Assembly: GCF_001640365.1 (NCBI RefSeq)
Contig: NZ_LWMI01000017.1
Span: forward strand, 62,001 to 126,000
Length of the DNA: 64,000 nucleotides
Source of the DNA: Candidatus Arsenophonus triatominarum
GTDB lineage: Bacteria > Pseudomonadota > Gammaproteobacteria > Enterobacterales > Enterobacteriaceae
Direction: 5' to 3'
Of the stretch, positions 54,386 to 63,225 are shown piece after piece (the stretch's first letter is position 1; every line of letters starts with the position of its first letter). Position numbers and translations under genes: made by a program. The notes under the pieces are model-generated. The model made no database searches and was not told where the DNA came from. It was given only the letters and a program-made list of their open reading frames with translations.

Positions 54386-54561
54386 TCATTTTTTCCGATT
54401 TTATTTTCTGATAATGTTGATAAATTTTTCTGGCATAGTGGTAACGATTTTTAATTGATGTATTAGTATTTCTTATTCCAGAATTATACATGCCAACGGC
54501 TAGCCAATTTTTGCCGTAGATAGCAAAATTACGACTTAAAATCATTGCACCAAGATGAATG

Positions 54562-54753
54562 CACGCGTTTCGCACCAATAAAAAAACGCTCTATTTTTAA
54601 GTTTGATTTAGCATAATATATAAATAGACAAAATCTTATAAATTAAAAGCAAATTATTGTAATTTAAACAAATTTATACGTTTTAGTAACTTGCAAATTA
54701 ACCATTGCTTTTAAGCCATTTCTGGAATTTTATATGCCTGTGCGAAACTCGTG
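54562..54753 (+). mobile_element. MITE-1, full length, in the transglycosylase gene
   Basis: 192 bp. Flanks GAATG and GAATA are a 5-bp duplication with one change; the rebuilt gene shows GAATA was the original. Confidence 0.93.
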
Positions 54754-54785
54754 GAATATTTAAACAAGGATGATTTATTAAGTTA

Positions 54786-55028
54786 ACCTGAGTTCGGGAT
54801 AAGGATCTTAATTTTTTATCACATATTCAAATAGTTAATTTAAAATAATTACATAAAACAGTATTAATTTTGTTTTTTTTCATGATTTTAGTAGAGAAAA
54901 ATAGCTTCTTTTTTAACCTGCTATCACTAAGAATTTTTCTTCTTTTTTATCTCATTGATTTTCAAATATTTTTTGATAAATCGGCTATTTTTATTTTCTC
55001 GCAACTATCGCTTATCCCGAACTCAGGT
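54786..55028 (+). mobile_element. MITE-2, full length (243 bp, IS982-type ends)
   Basis: Ends ACCTGAGTTCGGGATAAG and CTTATCCCGAACTCAGGT, flanked by TAAGTTA on both sides. The AT-rich interior has no frame and matches 15741-15977. Confidence 0.93.
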
Positions 55029-55295
55029 TAAGTTACTTTCAGTTAACGAGGGGTATTCATGTTTAATGGCGTTAAAAGTTTTGGTATTAATCTGCATAAC
55101 ACCTAAATCGAGTGAGCCATCTTTATTTTTGTTTTTTGCATGGGGATTAAAGTTGGATTCTTGCCAGGCAATGGCTCTTAAATAATCGGGGGCTATTTGA
55201 TAATAACTTCCGGCTTTATCAAAACAATCGGCAAGCGAGAATTTTGAGATAACAAGACAAAATAGCAACATTAAAATTTTTTTCTTCATCACCAT

Positions 55296-55898
55296 ATTCT
55301 TTATTTAATGATGAGCAAGAAGGAAATATTTTAAACCTGCCTAGCTTCCCCGTTTATTGTTTTAAACCAGAACAATTAGGCATATTGTCGCCCCTATAAA
55401 GCAAAAGAATTTTTTAAAAATATTCCAATAAACATTTCCAATTTTACCTACCTCAATCCGCTTTTTCTACCACTAACCACACATCACACGCAAAATATTT
55501 ATTTTAACTATATGAAATATAATATTTTTTATTAAACTATTTATATGTCTTTATGAATTTTGACATTAAAAAATGGCATAAACATACTATTTGCCAACTA
55601 ATTGTTATTTAAGAAAAGAATACATTTAGATTCTTTTCGTGGTTTATTTGCCATCTATATGATTTTTATTTATTTTTTTCTTAAAACTATATTGATGATA
55701 TTAATTATATGTAAAAAATCAACATGATGGCAATTGCCATTAAAAATTGATTGTTTATTCAAAACGCCAGCGTTTGACATTGTTTTATCTAATTGATTTT
55801 TATCTATTTTTATTATAAAAACATCAAAAGATGGCAAAGGCCAGCAATTAATGGCATAACATTTCTTTAAATATTTGTAAATTTAATTTTGAATATTA
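55296..55898. promoter_or_regulatory. AT-rich intergenic region with repeated ATGGCA half-sites
   Basis: No gene seen. Holds the perfect palindrome ATGGCAATTGCCAT at 55727-55740 and further half-sites at 55573, 55649 (inverted), 55831 and 55851. It lies between the divergent transglycosylase and RHH genes and is a plausible operator region for the RHH protein. Confidence 0.55.
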
Positions 55899-56205
55899 AT
55901 GATGATTCCTGAAGATTATAAAGTTACTGTACGTATTCCTAAATCGGTTGTCGATGTTATTGATGCTATTTCTGAAAAAAGGATTAATGATGGTGAAGGA
56001 AAATAATCCTGTAATCGAACAGCAATTGCATTAGAAATGCTTAAATTAGGCTGTCGTATTATGAAAATATAGATAAAGATTCTAATGAAACACCTTCTAT
56101 TTCTGTCGATGATAAATTAGCGTTAATTGCTGAATCTGTTTTAAAAGAATACTTTACAAATACTATTTTTCTCGGTGGTCGCGGTGATATCGATAAAGCT
56201 AAACA
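55899..56205 (+). pseudogene. Ribbon-helix-helix plasmid protein, decayed
   Basis: Reads MMIPEDYKVTVRIPKSVVDV, IDAISEKRINDGEGK, a TAA, then CNRTAIALEMLKLGCRI, a frame change, and YYENIDKDSNETPSISVDDK to an IS91 end at about 56205. The beta strand TVRIPKSV followed by two helices is an RHH fold, as in relaxosome (TraY, MobC, NikA) and partition regulators. One stop, one frameshift and the IS91 insertion make it non-functional. Confidence 0.65.
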
Positions 56206-56648
56206 TCAAGATGGTCGCCTATGGCGACGACTTGTCATTGCTTGTTAGTACTAGTATAACCCGATACCTATTGTCTCAATCTTTTGGTCCCTTTATATGT
56301 CACCGCATTTTAGTCATGTTTTTCAATTTGGTCAACGCTGGCTCAATTGGCTTAATCGCCAACCCCCTGATAGTGTCCGCACTGTTGTGATGGAAACCAT
56401 GGTAAAGCGGCACTTCGCTTATGGGGTGGTCAATTTGGCGCTGTCCTAACCCTCAATGTAATTCTGAGAAACGGGTTAAATTTACCTGCAAAAGTCGAAG
56501 CTGCCCACATTGTGGCGTCAAAGCTTGCCTACAATGGATTAACAATACGCTAGCTTGGTTACCCGAAGCTCCTTGGCAGCACATCACTTCTACCATGCCT
56601 TGTGAATATTGGCCTATTATTCGCGCCAACCGTTGGCTTCTCGGTGAG
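56205..56648 (+). mobile_element. IS91-family 5' part, left arm of an inverted pair
   Basis: Left end to codons for RANRWLLGE, including KSRSCPHCGVKACLQWINNT. Shares with the right arm a short deletion (GGTAAAGCGGCACTTCGC). Confidence 0.9.
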
Positions 56649-57198
56649 ATGCCATTTTTGGTCTCGTCCCCAAGTATGGATGGCAGTGAAAACGCCCGGG
56701 GTGATATTGAGGTCACGGCAGATGGTTAATATCACATCAGCGGCTAATCGATTCATTTCACCGAGAAGCCAACGGTTGGCGCGAATAATAGGCCAATATT
56801 CACAAGGCATGGTAGAAGTGATGTGCTGCCAAGGAGCTTCGGGTAACCAAGCTAGCGTATTGTTAATCCATTGTAGGCAAGCTTTGACGCCACAATGTGG
56901 GCAGCTTCGACTTTTGCAGGTAAATTTAACCCGTTTCTCAGAATTACATTGAGGGTTAGGACAGCGCCAAATTGACCACCCCATAAGCGAAGTGCCGCTT
57001 TACCATGGTTTCCATCACAACAGTGCGGACACTATCAGGGGGTTGGCGATTAAGCCAATTGAGCCAGCGTTGACCAAATTGAAAAACATGACTAAAACGC
57101 GGTGACATATAAAGGGACCAAAAGATTGAGACAATAGGTATCGGGTTATACCAGTACTAACAAGCAATGACAAGTCGTCGCCATATGCGATCATCTTG
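56649..57198 (-). mobile_element. IS91-family 5' part, right arm of an inverted pair
   Basis: The same region in reverse, extending further (to WGRDQKWHL). The arms are near identical over ~440 bp with a ~105-bp spacer of IS91 sequence. Confidence 0.9.
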
Positions 57199-57259
57199 AG
57201 CAATAATTCAATCCAAGAATTGAAAAAAATAGTTGGGGTTAGTTTGTTGGTCATCCTAT

Positions 57260-57450
57260 CACGAGTTTCGCACAGGCATTTAAAATTCTAGAAATGGCTT
57301 AAAAGCAATGGTTAATTTGCAAGTTACTAAAACGTGTAAATTTGTTTAAATTACAATAAGTTGATTTTAATTTATAAGATTTTGTTTATTTATATATTAT
57401 GCTGAATTAAACTTGAAAATAGAGCGTTTTTTATTGGTGCGAAACTTGTG
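57260..57450 (-). mobile_element. MITE-1, full length (191 bp)
   Basis: Flanked by the 5-bp duplication CCTAT on both sides; the right end carries one change (GAAACTTGTG). Confidence 0.94.
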
Positions 57451-57832
57451 CCTATATCTTCAATAATTGCTCGCGTCGGATTGAATTATGGCAAACAACC
57501 CCGTTATATTAAATACGCTATTTATTCATTACAATTCAGACATCATAAACCAGCCATACAAAAACGCACCCTATCTCTTCAGGTGCGTTGAATTTTATGA
57601 CTAAAACAGAAAAACCGTTCAGAGTCGATTACAGCGCGTTTTAGAGGGTAATTTGCAGGTAACTTTGTCTTGATTTTCAAAAATTATAAGATTTAACGAT
57701 TTTTTAATTTCTGATAGATGTTCTTTGCTGTACAAAACCATTCGGTTTGGGGCAATCTATAGAATACCTGTACGAAAATAGTTAAACTGTGTTTCATACA
57801 GGCATTTTAATTCGTACATGCTTTTTCGTCAG
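57451..57832. other. Intergenic region with two hairpins; no gene
   Basis: 57480-57560 resembles the sequence upstream of the Rpn remnant at 45500. A hairpin ACGCACC/GGTGCGT lies at 57565-57590 and a second, CCTGTACGAAA / TTTCATACAGG, at 57770-57808; the latter may terminate the HU gene transcript. Confidence 0.45.
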
Positions 57833-58105
57833 TTATTTGACCGCTTCTTTTAAAGTTTTACTGACTTTAAAACTGGGTACGTTTGCAGCAGCAATTTTGA
57901 GTGGTTCACCTGTTTTTGGGTTGCGTCCTTCTCTAGCAGCTCTTGGCTTCACTTGAAAACTACCGAAGCCGATGAGTTGTACGTCATTTCCAGCTTTTAA
58001 CTCTTCTGTCACGGTTTCAATGAATGCGTTAAGTGCTTTCTCTGAATCTTTTTTGGTTAAGTCGCTTTTTTCAGCGATTTGATTAATGATTTCTGTTTTG
58101 TTCAT
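57833..58105 (-). CDS. hup: HU-family nucleoid protein
   Basis: 90 residues, the usual HU length. It follows HU throughout: MNKTEIINQIAEKSDLTKKD, VQLIGFGSFQVKPRAAREGR, NPKTGEPLKIAAANVPSFKV. The beta-arm with RNPxTG and the Pro that intercalates into bent DNA are present. It is closer to HU-beta than to IHF in this arm, but compared with E. coli HupB the sequence is diverged enough that a plasmid-borne paralogue is possible. HU often assists replication initiation, and this gene lies next to the candidate origin and the TrfA-like gene. The frame is intact. Confidence 0.9.
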   Translation of the reverse strand: MNKTEIINQIAEKSDLTKKDSEKALNAFIETVTEELKAGNDVQLIGFGSFQVKPRAAREGRNPKTGEPLKIAAANVPSFKVSKTLKEAVK

Positions 58106-58584
58106 GTTGTGCCTGAATTAATGGATACGTTAATTTTAGTTATGCTAGCTATAGCTTCTGGATAGTGCAATGTTTCAGTGTTAATTAACTTAAAAAATCT
58201 TTTTTGGTTTAAAGTTTTCGTTGGAGGAAAAGTTATCCACAGGAGTAAGCTGATTAAAAAAGATTATATTTTTTATTATAAAAGATTAGCGTGCTTTTTG
58301 AGGTCATTTATTTTTTATTTTATTCTCAATAGTTTACAAAATACCCATGTTTGTTTTTTTACATTTAAAATCAATAGGTTATAAATTTAGTGAGTATAAA
58401 TATTACCTTTCTATTTATTTTCCAGAATTAGTATAAATTACTGTATTTATTTTATGTATTGTTCAATCTTTTTTGTTACAACCATTTATGAGTTTGAATT
58501 TTCAATATCCCGTACTCTGGTAGTTGCTACTGTTGCGCTTGCAATTGCGATTGTTATAATGTGTTGTGTTTATGGGGATATGTT
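58106..58584. other. Candidate plasmid origin region
   Basis: An AT-rich stretch between hup and the replication genes, with a DnaA box TTATCCACA at 58233-58241 (consensus TTATNCACA) followed by ~100 bp of very AT-rich sequence. Clear iterons were not found by eye. Origin function is inference from the box and from the TrfA-like gene downstream. Confidence 0.5.
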
Positions 58585-58758
58585 ATGAAAAAAAGAACAA
58601 GTGATTTTATGGAAGATATCATTAGACTTCGGAATGAAGGGGCTACCTACGATGAAATAGTTCTTTGGCTTGCAAAAAATAAACAGTTTTTAATCTCACC
58701 TAGCTCGATTAGAGGTGCTTTGAAAAGACAGGAAGCTATTAATATATTGAATAAATAA
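58585..58758 (+). CDS. Small HTH-like plasmid protein
   Basis: 57 residues from ATG 58585: MKKRTSDFMEDIIRLRNEGA, TYDEIVLWLAKNKQFLISPS, SIRGALKRQE. The pattern 'hydrophobic helix, GATYDEIVLWL, ISPSSIRGALKR' looks like a short helix-turn-helix domain with a basic recognition helix. It lies just before the TrfA-like gene, so a role in copy control is possible. A start at GTG 58561 would add eight residues but lacks a better ribosome site. Confidence 0.6.
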   Translation: MKKRTSDFMEDIIRLRNEGATYDEIVLWLAKNKQFLISPSSIRGALKRQEAINILNK

Positions 58759-58761
58759 TGT

Positions 58762-58796
58762 TCAGCCCCTTATGCCTACAAAAACTCAGGGGCTGA
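58762..58796. terminator. Hairpin between the small HTH gene and the TrfA-like gene
   Basis: TCAGCCCCT ... AGGGGCTGA, a perfect 9-bp stem with a 17-base loop, without a T-tract on the plus strand. It may be a terminator/attenuator upstream of the initiator gene. Confidence 0.6.
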
Positions 58797-58885
58797 TTAC
58801 CAGAAATCACAGAGCTATTAACTCATGCTGGTCTATGCATGATAACACTCTGAACAAACCTTTGAAAAGGTTAATGAAATTTATA

Positions 58886-59212
58886 ATGAGTGATATTTTT
58901 AAGGTCGCCGATAGAATCGCTAAAAAAATTGCAGAACGAGAAATAAAAAAAGTTGAGCAAATCGAGCAAAATCATGAAAAAAAACAGTGTGAATATAATG
59001 AGAAGAAAGAATATTTGCCGATCACAAAATCCAATTTTATACCTGTTCCAAATTCCATTTTAAGGAGTTCCCTTTTTGGTATAGTTAAAAAAGGATCAAG
59101 AAAATTTGAGAAAAATGTTCTTAAAGCAAGTTTTAACGGTTATACGGTCAAATATACAGGCGAACAGTTAGATCAAGCTGATTTGGATGTGTGGTTGGAA
59201 TGTTTACAATGA
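58886..59212 (+). pseudogene. trfA: TrfA-like plasmid replication initiator, 5' part
   Basis: Starts MSDIFKVADRIAKKIAEREI; a charged N-terminus is followed by FIPVPNSILRSSLFGIVKKG and VKYTGEQLDQADLDVWLECL, which matches RK2 TrfA (MPNDTARSALFT, ITYTGVELRADDDELVWQQV). TrfA binds origin iterons and opens the DNA with host DnaA. The gene breaks at ...TGTTTACAA and continues at 62484. The rebuilt junction LECLQRCQPTPLGYTVRFSA parallels TrfA LEYAKRTPIGEPITFTFYEL. The N-terminal half alone should not replicate the plasmid. Confidence 0.78.
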
Positions 59213-60229
59213 ATCGATTAGCCGCTGATGTGATATTAACCATCTGCCGTGACCTCAATATCACCCCGGGCGTTTTCACTGCCATCCATACTTGGGGACG
59301 AGACCAAAAATGGCATCCGCATATTCATTTTTCAACCACAGCCGGCGGGGTGACTAAAAAGAATACCTGGCGGGATATCAGCTTTTATCGCGAAAACATT
59401 ATGACAATATGGCGATATCGGATAACGACATTATTTGAGAAAACATTATTACACGCTCACCATTCCCGATGAGCTTAAAGCTGAAGGAAGAAGTAAAGCA
59501 TCATGGAATCAATTACTTAACACTCACTACAAGCGCGGGTGGAATATTAATCTTTCTGATATTCTTTCCAATATTACCCATGTCACCCTTTATCTCGGAT
59601 TTTATCTAAAGAAACCCCCTGTCTCGCTCAGTCGCTTAAAACATTATTCCGGCGAAAATAACATCACGTTACGCTATAAGAGCCACCGCACGAAAAAACA
59701 GGAAGACTTGGTCATGACATCCGATGAATTTATTACCCAGTTTGCGTCTCATGTGCCAGAAAAATGGTTTCACATGATCTGCTATTACGGCTTTTTAAGT
59801 CCATCAGCACGGATGCGAAAAATGTTAACGGAGGTTTTTTATCCTTTAGGCCCAGCAAGATAAAAAACCCGCTAAAAAAGTCACCTGGCGAAACATGTAT
59901 CAACACGTCTTTAAAGTCGATCCACTTGCTTGTCTCTTATGTGGGAAAAAATTACTTTTCGCAGGAATGAATTTTGGATTGAATCGTAAAGAACTTATGG
60001 CACGTCACCATGATCTAGCTTGTTTGCGGTGGCGATAAAAACTCACGACAGGGTAGATCTATCCTTTTGTTTAAAATTGATTAATAATCAATCGTTTTTT
60101 TAACCATCTATTCCGTTCCTTATCTCAACCTTCAACATAATTTTGGCAAAATTTAGAAGAAAATAAAAAGGATTTCATCATGACGCAGGTTAATGAGTAA
60201 CCATTTCGGGTATTAATTTCTTATACATC
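59207..60229 (+). mobile_element. IS91-family 3' part, left border of the cargo block
   Basis: Begins inside the transposase at MNRLAADVILTICRDLN and runs through HPHIHFST and SPSARMRKMLTEV to the terminus ...GGGTATTAATTTCTTATACA. Frame changes near 59415 and 59848. Confidence 0.9.
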
Positions 60230-60275
60230 AAGGTGCAGAGGAAAACTATCAAAAATAAACGGTTAATTTATGATG

Positions 60276-60309
60276 AAAAAAATAATGCCCCTAATTTCGG
60301 GGCATTATT
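60276..60309 (-). terminator. Terminator of the small heat-shock gene
   Basis: AATAATGCCCC ... GGGGCATTATT, an 11-bp perfect stem, followed on the minus strand by TTTTTT. Confidence 0.88.
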
Positions 60310-60312
60310 AAA

Positions 60313-60801
60313 TTAAGGTTTATGCTCAATAACTTCTGGTTGAGATTTTTGACCAATAGCAATTTTTTGTGGTTTTTGTTCTTCCGGTATTTCATAATTA
60401 AAAATTAATGTTAGCAATCCATCGGCTAAATTGGCATTTTGTATTTTTATTCGATAGTCAAGGTCAAAACTCATCGAAAAGCCTTTTTTCTCAATACCTT
60501 TATGTAACCATTTCTCTGTTTTGCTATCATGACTAACTTCTTCTTTCTCAGTTTCACTTTTTCCGCTGATGGTTAGTTTATTATTTAACACCGATATGTC
60601 TAATTCGTGTTGGTGATAACCAGGCACGGCGATTGTGAGTTCGAGATTTTCTTTATCTTTTTGGTATAAATTGTAAGCTGGAATATCTGACAGAGGTTTT
60701 TCACCGGTTATTCGGCTAAACAATTTATCCATTTGAGTAAATCTGTCGGATAATAGGTTATCACTGAGCATTGGAATAAGAGAAAAAGAACGATAAGACA
60801 T
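60313..60801 (-). CDS. IbpA-like small heat-shock protein (Hsp20)
   Basis: 162 residues (E. coli IbpA 137). The alpha-crystallin domain at about 45-140 has LELTIAVPGYHQHELDISVL, NKLTISGKSE, LHKGIEKKGFSMSFDLD and NANLADGLLTLIF. The C-terminal I-x-I anchor is KIAI. The start MSYRSFSLIPML carries the aromatic N-terminal motif. It binds unfolding proteins and passes them to ClpB/DnaK. Ribosome site AAAAGGAGGACAAT is perfect, a sigma-32 promoter lies upstream and a strong terminator downstream, so this is a complete heat-shock unit. It is divergent from psiE. It lies within the IS91-bounded block that splits the trfA-like gene, so it may have been moved from the chromosome. Confidence 0.92.
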   Translation of the reverse strand: MSYRSFSLIPMLSDNLLSDRFTQMDKLFSRITGEKPLSDIPAYNLYQKDKENLELTIAVPGYHQHELDISVLNNKLTISGKSETEKEEVSHDSKTEKWLHKGIEKKGFSMSFDLDYRIKIQNANLADGLLTLIFNYEIPEEQKPQKIAIGQKSQPEVIEHKP

Positions 60802-60859
60802 ATTGTCCTCCTTTTTGCGCTTATTGATTCGTATATTACTTTGTTTAGTTATAATACTA

Positions 60860-60888
60860 AAATAGGGGTAACCTTATTTATTTTCAAG
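60860..60888 (-). promoter_or_regulatory. Sigma-32 (heat-shock) promoter of the Hsp20 gene
   Basis: On the minus strand CTTGAA (60888-60883), 14 bases, then CCCCTATTT (60868-60860). This fits the sigma-32 consensus CTTGAA-N14-CCCCATNT. It ends about 58 bp before the ATG. Confidence 0.85.
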
Positions 60889-60903
60889 GGGATTTTATAG
60901 TTA

Positions 60904-61338
60904 ATGAAATTACTAAATATGACAAAACTGCGAATATCTGAATTATCTCAGTCAACATTAATATCACGTATATTGCAATGGATAATTAGTTTTAGTCTAT
61001 TATTGTTAGCTGTTATTTTGATTATTTTTTTGATGAAAGAAACGTTTACCTTATCTTTACTATTATTCAAGTCAGCTAATCCTACCCAGACTTACCTTTT
61101 ACTCGAAGGTATCGTTAATTATTTTCTCTATTTTGAATTTATCGCATTGATAATTAAATATTTTAATTCTCTGTATCATTTCCCTTTACAATATTTTGTA
61201 TATATCGGTATTACCGCTATCATTCGATTAATTATCGTAGAACATAAAGATCCATTTTCTGTACTGATTTATGCAATCTCGATATTAGTCATGATTTTAG
61301 CCTTGTATTTAGCTAACGCCAAACGTCTTGTAGAATAA
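60904..61338 (+). CDS. psiE: PsiE, phosphate-starvation-inducible membrane protein
   Basis: 144 residues with four membrane segments. The match to E. coli PsiE is strong: [58 protein letters not shown] and [20 protein letters not shown]. PsiE is an inner-membrane protein under PhoB and CRP control in E. coli; its exact role is not known. No Pho box is evident here. It is divergent from the Hsp20 gene, with start sites about 100 bp apart. ATG 60904 is preceded only by a weak ribosome site (AGGGGATTTTATAGTT). The frame is intact. Confidence 0.93.
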   Translation: MKLLNMTKLRISELSQSTLISRILQWIISFSLLLLAVILIIFLMKETFTLSLLLFKSANPTQTYLLLEGIVNYFLYFEFIALIIKYFNSLYHFPLQYFVYIGITAIIRLIIVEHKDPFSVLIYAISILVMILALYLANAKRLVE

Positions 61339-61552
61339 AAAAACTATTGATTAAAACGATAAAGTATGAATTAATTGACTCTAGCCTCGAGAGTAACAAT
61401 CTCTTTTTATTAGTAAAAATTTTAAGCAAATTCAAAATTTAGCGATATCATAATACCTCTTCATTAATGAGTTCCTTCTGATTAAATATTATTAGTAAAA
61501 ATCATGTTAATCTTTGAGATTTTTGATTAATTAACAAAATTAAGGAACTTAT

Positions 61553-61614
61553 ATGTCAAGCATCAATACAGGTATGGTTTAATGCTGATAAAGGCTTTGG
61601 ATTTATTTCAATGT
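61553..61614 (+). pseudogene. Cold-shock protein (CspA family) 5' fragment
   Basis: ATG 61553 with AAGGAACTTAT upstream reads MSSINTGMV; after a loss of ~8 bp the frame NADKGFGFISM follows, matching GxVKWFNADKGFGFI of Csp proteins (RNP1 motif KGFGFI). The 5' flank (~170 bp, no gene) may hold the long leader typical of csp mRNAs. Cut by IS91. Confidence 0.8.
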
Positions 61615-62483
61615 ATGATAAATTAATACCCGAAATGGTTACTCATTAACCTGCGTCATGATGAAATCCTTTTTATTTTCTTCTAAATTTTGCCAAAATT
61701 ATGTTGAAGGTTGAGATAAGGAACGGAATAGATGGTTAAAAAACGATTAATTATCAATCAATTTTGAACAAAAGGATAGATCTACCCTGTCGTGAGTTTT
61801 TATCGCCACCGCAAACAAGCTAGATCATGGTCACGTGCCATAAGTTCTTTACGATTCAATCCAAAATTCATTCCTGCGAAAAGTAATTTTTTCCCACATA
61901 AGAGACAAGCAAGTGGATCGACTTTAAAGACGTGTTGATACATGTTTCGCCAGGTGACTTTTTTAGCGGGTTTTTTATCTTGCTGGACTAAAGGATAAAC
62001 AACCTCCGTTAACATTCTTCGCATCCGTGCTGATGGACTTAAAAAGCCGTAATAGCGGATCATGTGAAACCATTTTTCTGGCACATGAGACGCAAACCGG
62101 GTAATAAATTCATCGGATGTCATGACCAGGTCTTCCTGTTTTTTCGTGCGGTGGCTCTTATAGCGTAACATGACGGGATAATGTTTTAAGCGACTGAGCG
62201 AGGCAGGGGGTTTCTTTAGATAAAATCCGAGATAAAGGATGACATGGGTAATATTGGAAAGAATATCAGAAAGATTAATATTCTACCCGCGCTTGTCGTG
62301 AGTGTTAAGTAATTGATTCCATGATGCTTTACTTCTTCCTTCAGCTTTAAGCTCATCGGGAATGGTGAGCGTGTAATAATGTTTTCTCAATAATGCCGTT
62401 ATCCGATATCGCCATATTGTCATAATGTTTTCGCGATAAAAGCTGATATCCCGCCAGCTGTGGTTGAAAAATGAATATGCGAA
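61615..62483 (-). mobile_element. IS91-family 3' part, right border of the cargo block
   Basis: Terminus at 61615 (TAATACCCGAAATGGTTAC), then the C-terminal transposase part in reverse (62171-61800) with frame changes near 62180-62420. It ends inside the gene at 62483. Mirror image of the copy at 59207-60229. Confidence 0.9.
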
Positions 62484-63002
62484 CGTTGCCAGCCCACGCC
62501 GTTAGGTTATACCGTTAGATTTTCTGCTCATAATTTTTTGAAATCTATTGGGCGGAATACAGGAAAAACAGATCATGAATGGTTAAAGTCTGTATTTCAA
62601 AGATTGCGCGTCAATGATGTTGAAATTTCAGACGGCAAATATACCTATGCAGGAAGTTTAATATTTGAACAATACCGCGATGAAGAAACTGGAGTAAATT
62701 GCCTTGTCTTAAATCCAAAAATTGTCGTCTGTTTTGGAAAAGATCGTTGGACTGGTTTCACAAAAGAAATACGTTTAAAACTAAAAGGAAAATCATTGAC
62801 GCAATGGTTACATGCTTTTTATAGTAGTCATGCAAAGCCTTTACCTATCAAAATAATTACATTAAAAGAACTTTGTGGCAGTACAACCACAACGAAAGAT
62901 TTTAAACAGAAAATAAAAAAATCTTTATCTGAATTAGCTTTTGCTACTAATTGGAGTTGTGAAATTGACTCTACGGATAAGGTGATAATTAAGAAAAATT
63001 GA
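62484..63002 (+). pseudogene. trfA: TrfA-like plasmid replication initiator, 3' part
   Basis: Starts RCQPTPLGYTVRFSAHNFLK directly at the IS91 border and runs open to 63002. The segments CLVLNPKIVVCFGKDRWTGF, LTQWLHAFYSSHAKPLPIKI and LCGSTTTTKDFKQKIKKSLS match TrfA (VLIDEEIVVLFAGDHYTKF, MFDYFSSHREPYPLKLETF, MCGSDSTRVKKWREQVGEA). This is the winged-helix DNA-binding half. An ATG at 62538 could give a 154-residue C-terminal protein. The reading frame continues that of 58886-59212 across the insertion. Confidence 0.8.
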
Positions 63003-63084
63003 AATGAAAATAACGCTCTGTATGCGTGCTGAATACATGCATACAGAGCTAATCCAACAACCTAACGTATCTAGGAGTCGGACT

Positions 63085-63225
63085 ATGAGAAATAGTACGC
63101 ATATTGCACGCATAATGAAAGCGTGCGACATATCAATCGAGCAGCTTTTGAGCTTTGCTAACACGTCAAAACACCTTACAACCCGTCAGCGTGAGTACCT
63201 TCAACGTATCGGAGGTGCGGCATGA
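63085..63225 (+). CDS. MRNST-type small ORF, upstream partner of the ORFan module
   Basis: 46 codons, MRNSTHIARIMKACDISIEQ, LLSFANTSKHLTTRQREYLQ, RIGGAA. Ribosome site TAGGAGTCGGACT. The predicted fold is helical with a basic C-terminus; function unknown. Its stop overlaps the ATG of the next gene by four bases (GCATGA), implying translational coupling. Relatives at 50489-50626 (remnant) and 51632. Confidence 0.65.
   Translation: MRNSTHIARIMKACDISIEQLLSFANTSKHLTTRQREYLQRIGGAA

Larger units (their letters stand above)
54354..55295 (-). pseudogene. VirB1/IagB-type lytic transglycosylase, interrupted by two MITEs
   Basis: The N-terminal part (55295-55036) has a signal peptide (KKILMLLFCLVISKFSLA) and the SLT core: YLRAIAWQESNFNPHAKN with the catalytic Glu, then DGSLDLGVMQINTKTF. 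MITE-2 cuts it after LTESN, MITE-1 after HPCLNI, and it resumes HLGAMILSRNFAIYGKNWLA, VGMYNSGIRNT, ending at 54354. Removing both MITEs and their duplications (TAAGTTA; GAATA/GAATG) gives one open frame LTESNLINHPCLNIHLGAMI. Such enzymes open peptidoglycan for type III or conjugative machines. Two insertions in one short gene, both clean, mean the loss is recent. Confidence 0.88.

Noticed and set aside
58178..58384. 68-codon frame in the region upstream of the replication genes
   Set aside because: Low-complexity Phe/Leu/Lys composition from AT-rich DNA and no ribosome site; better read as origin-type non-coding DNA.
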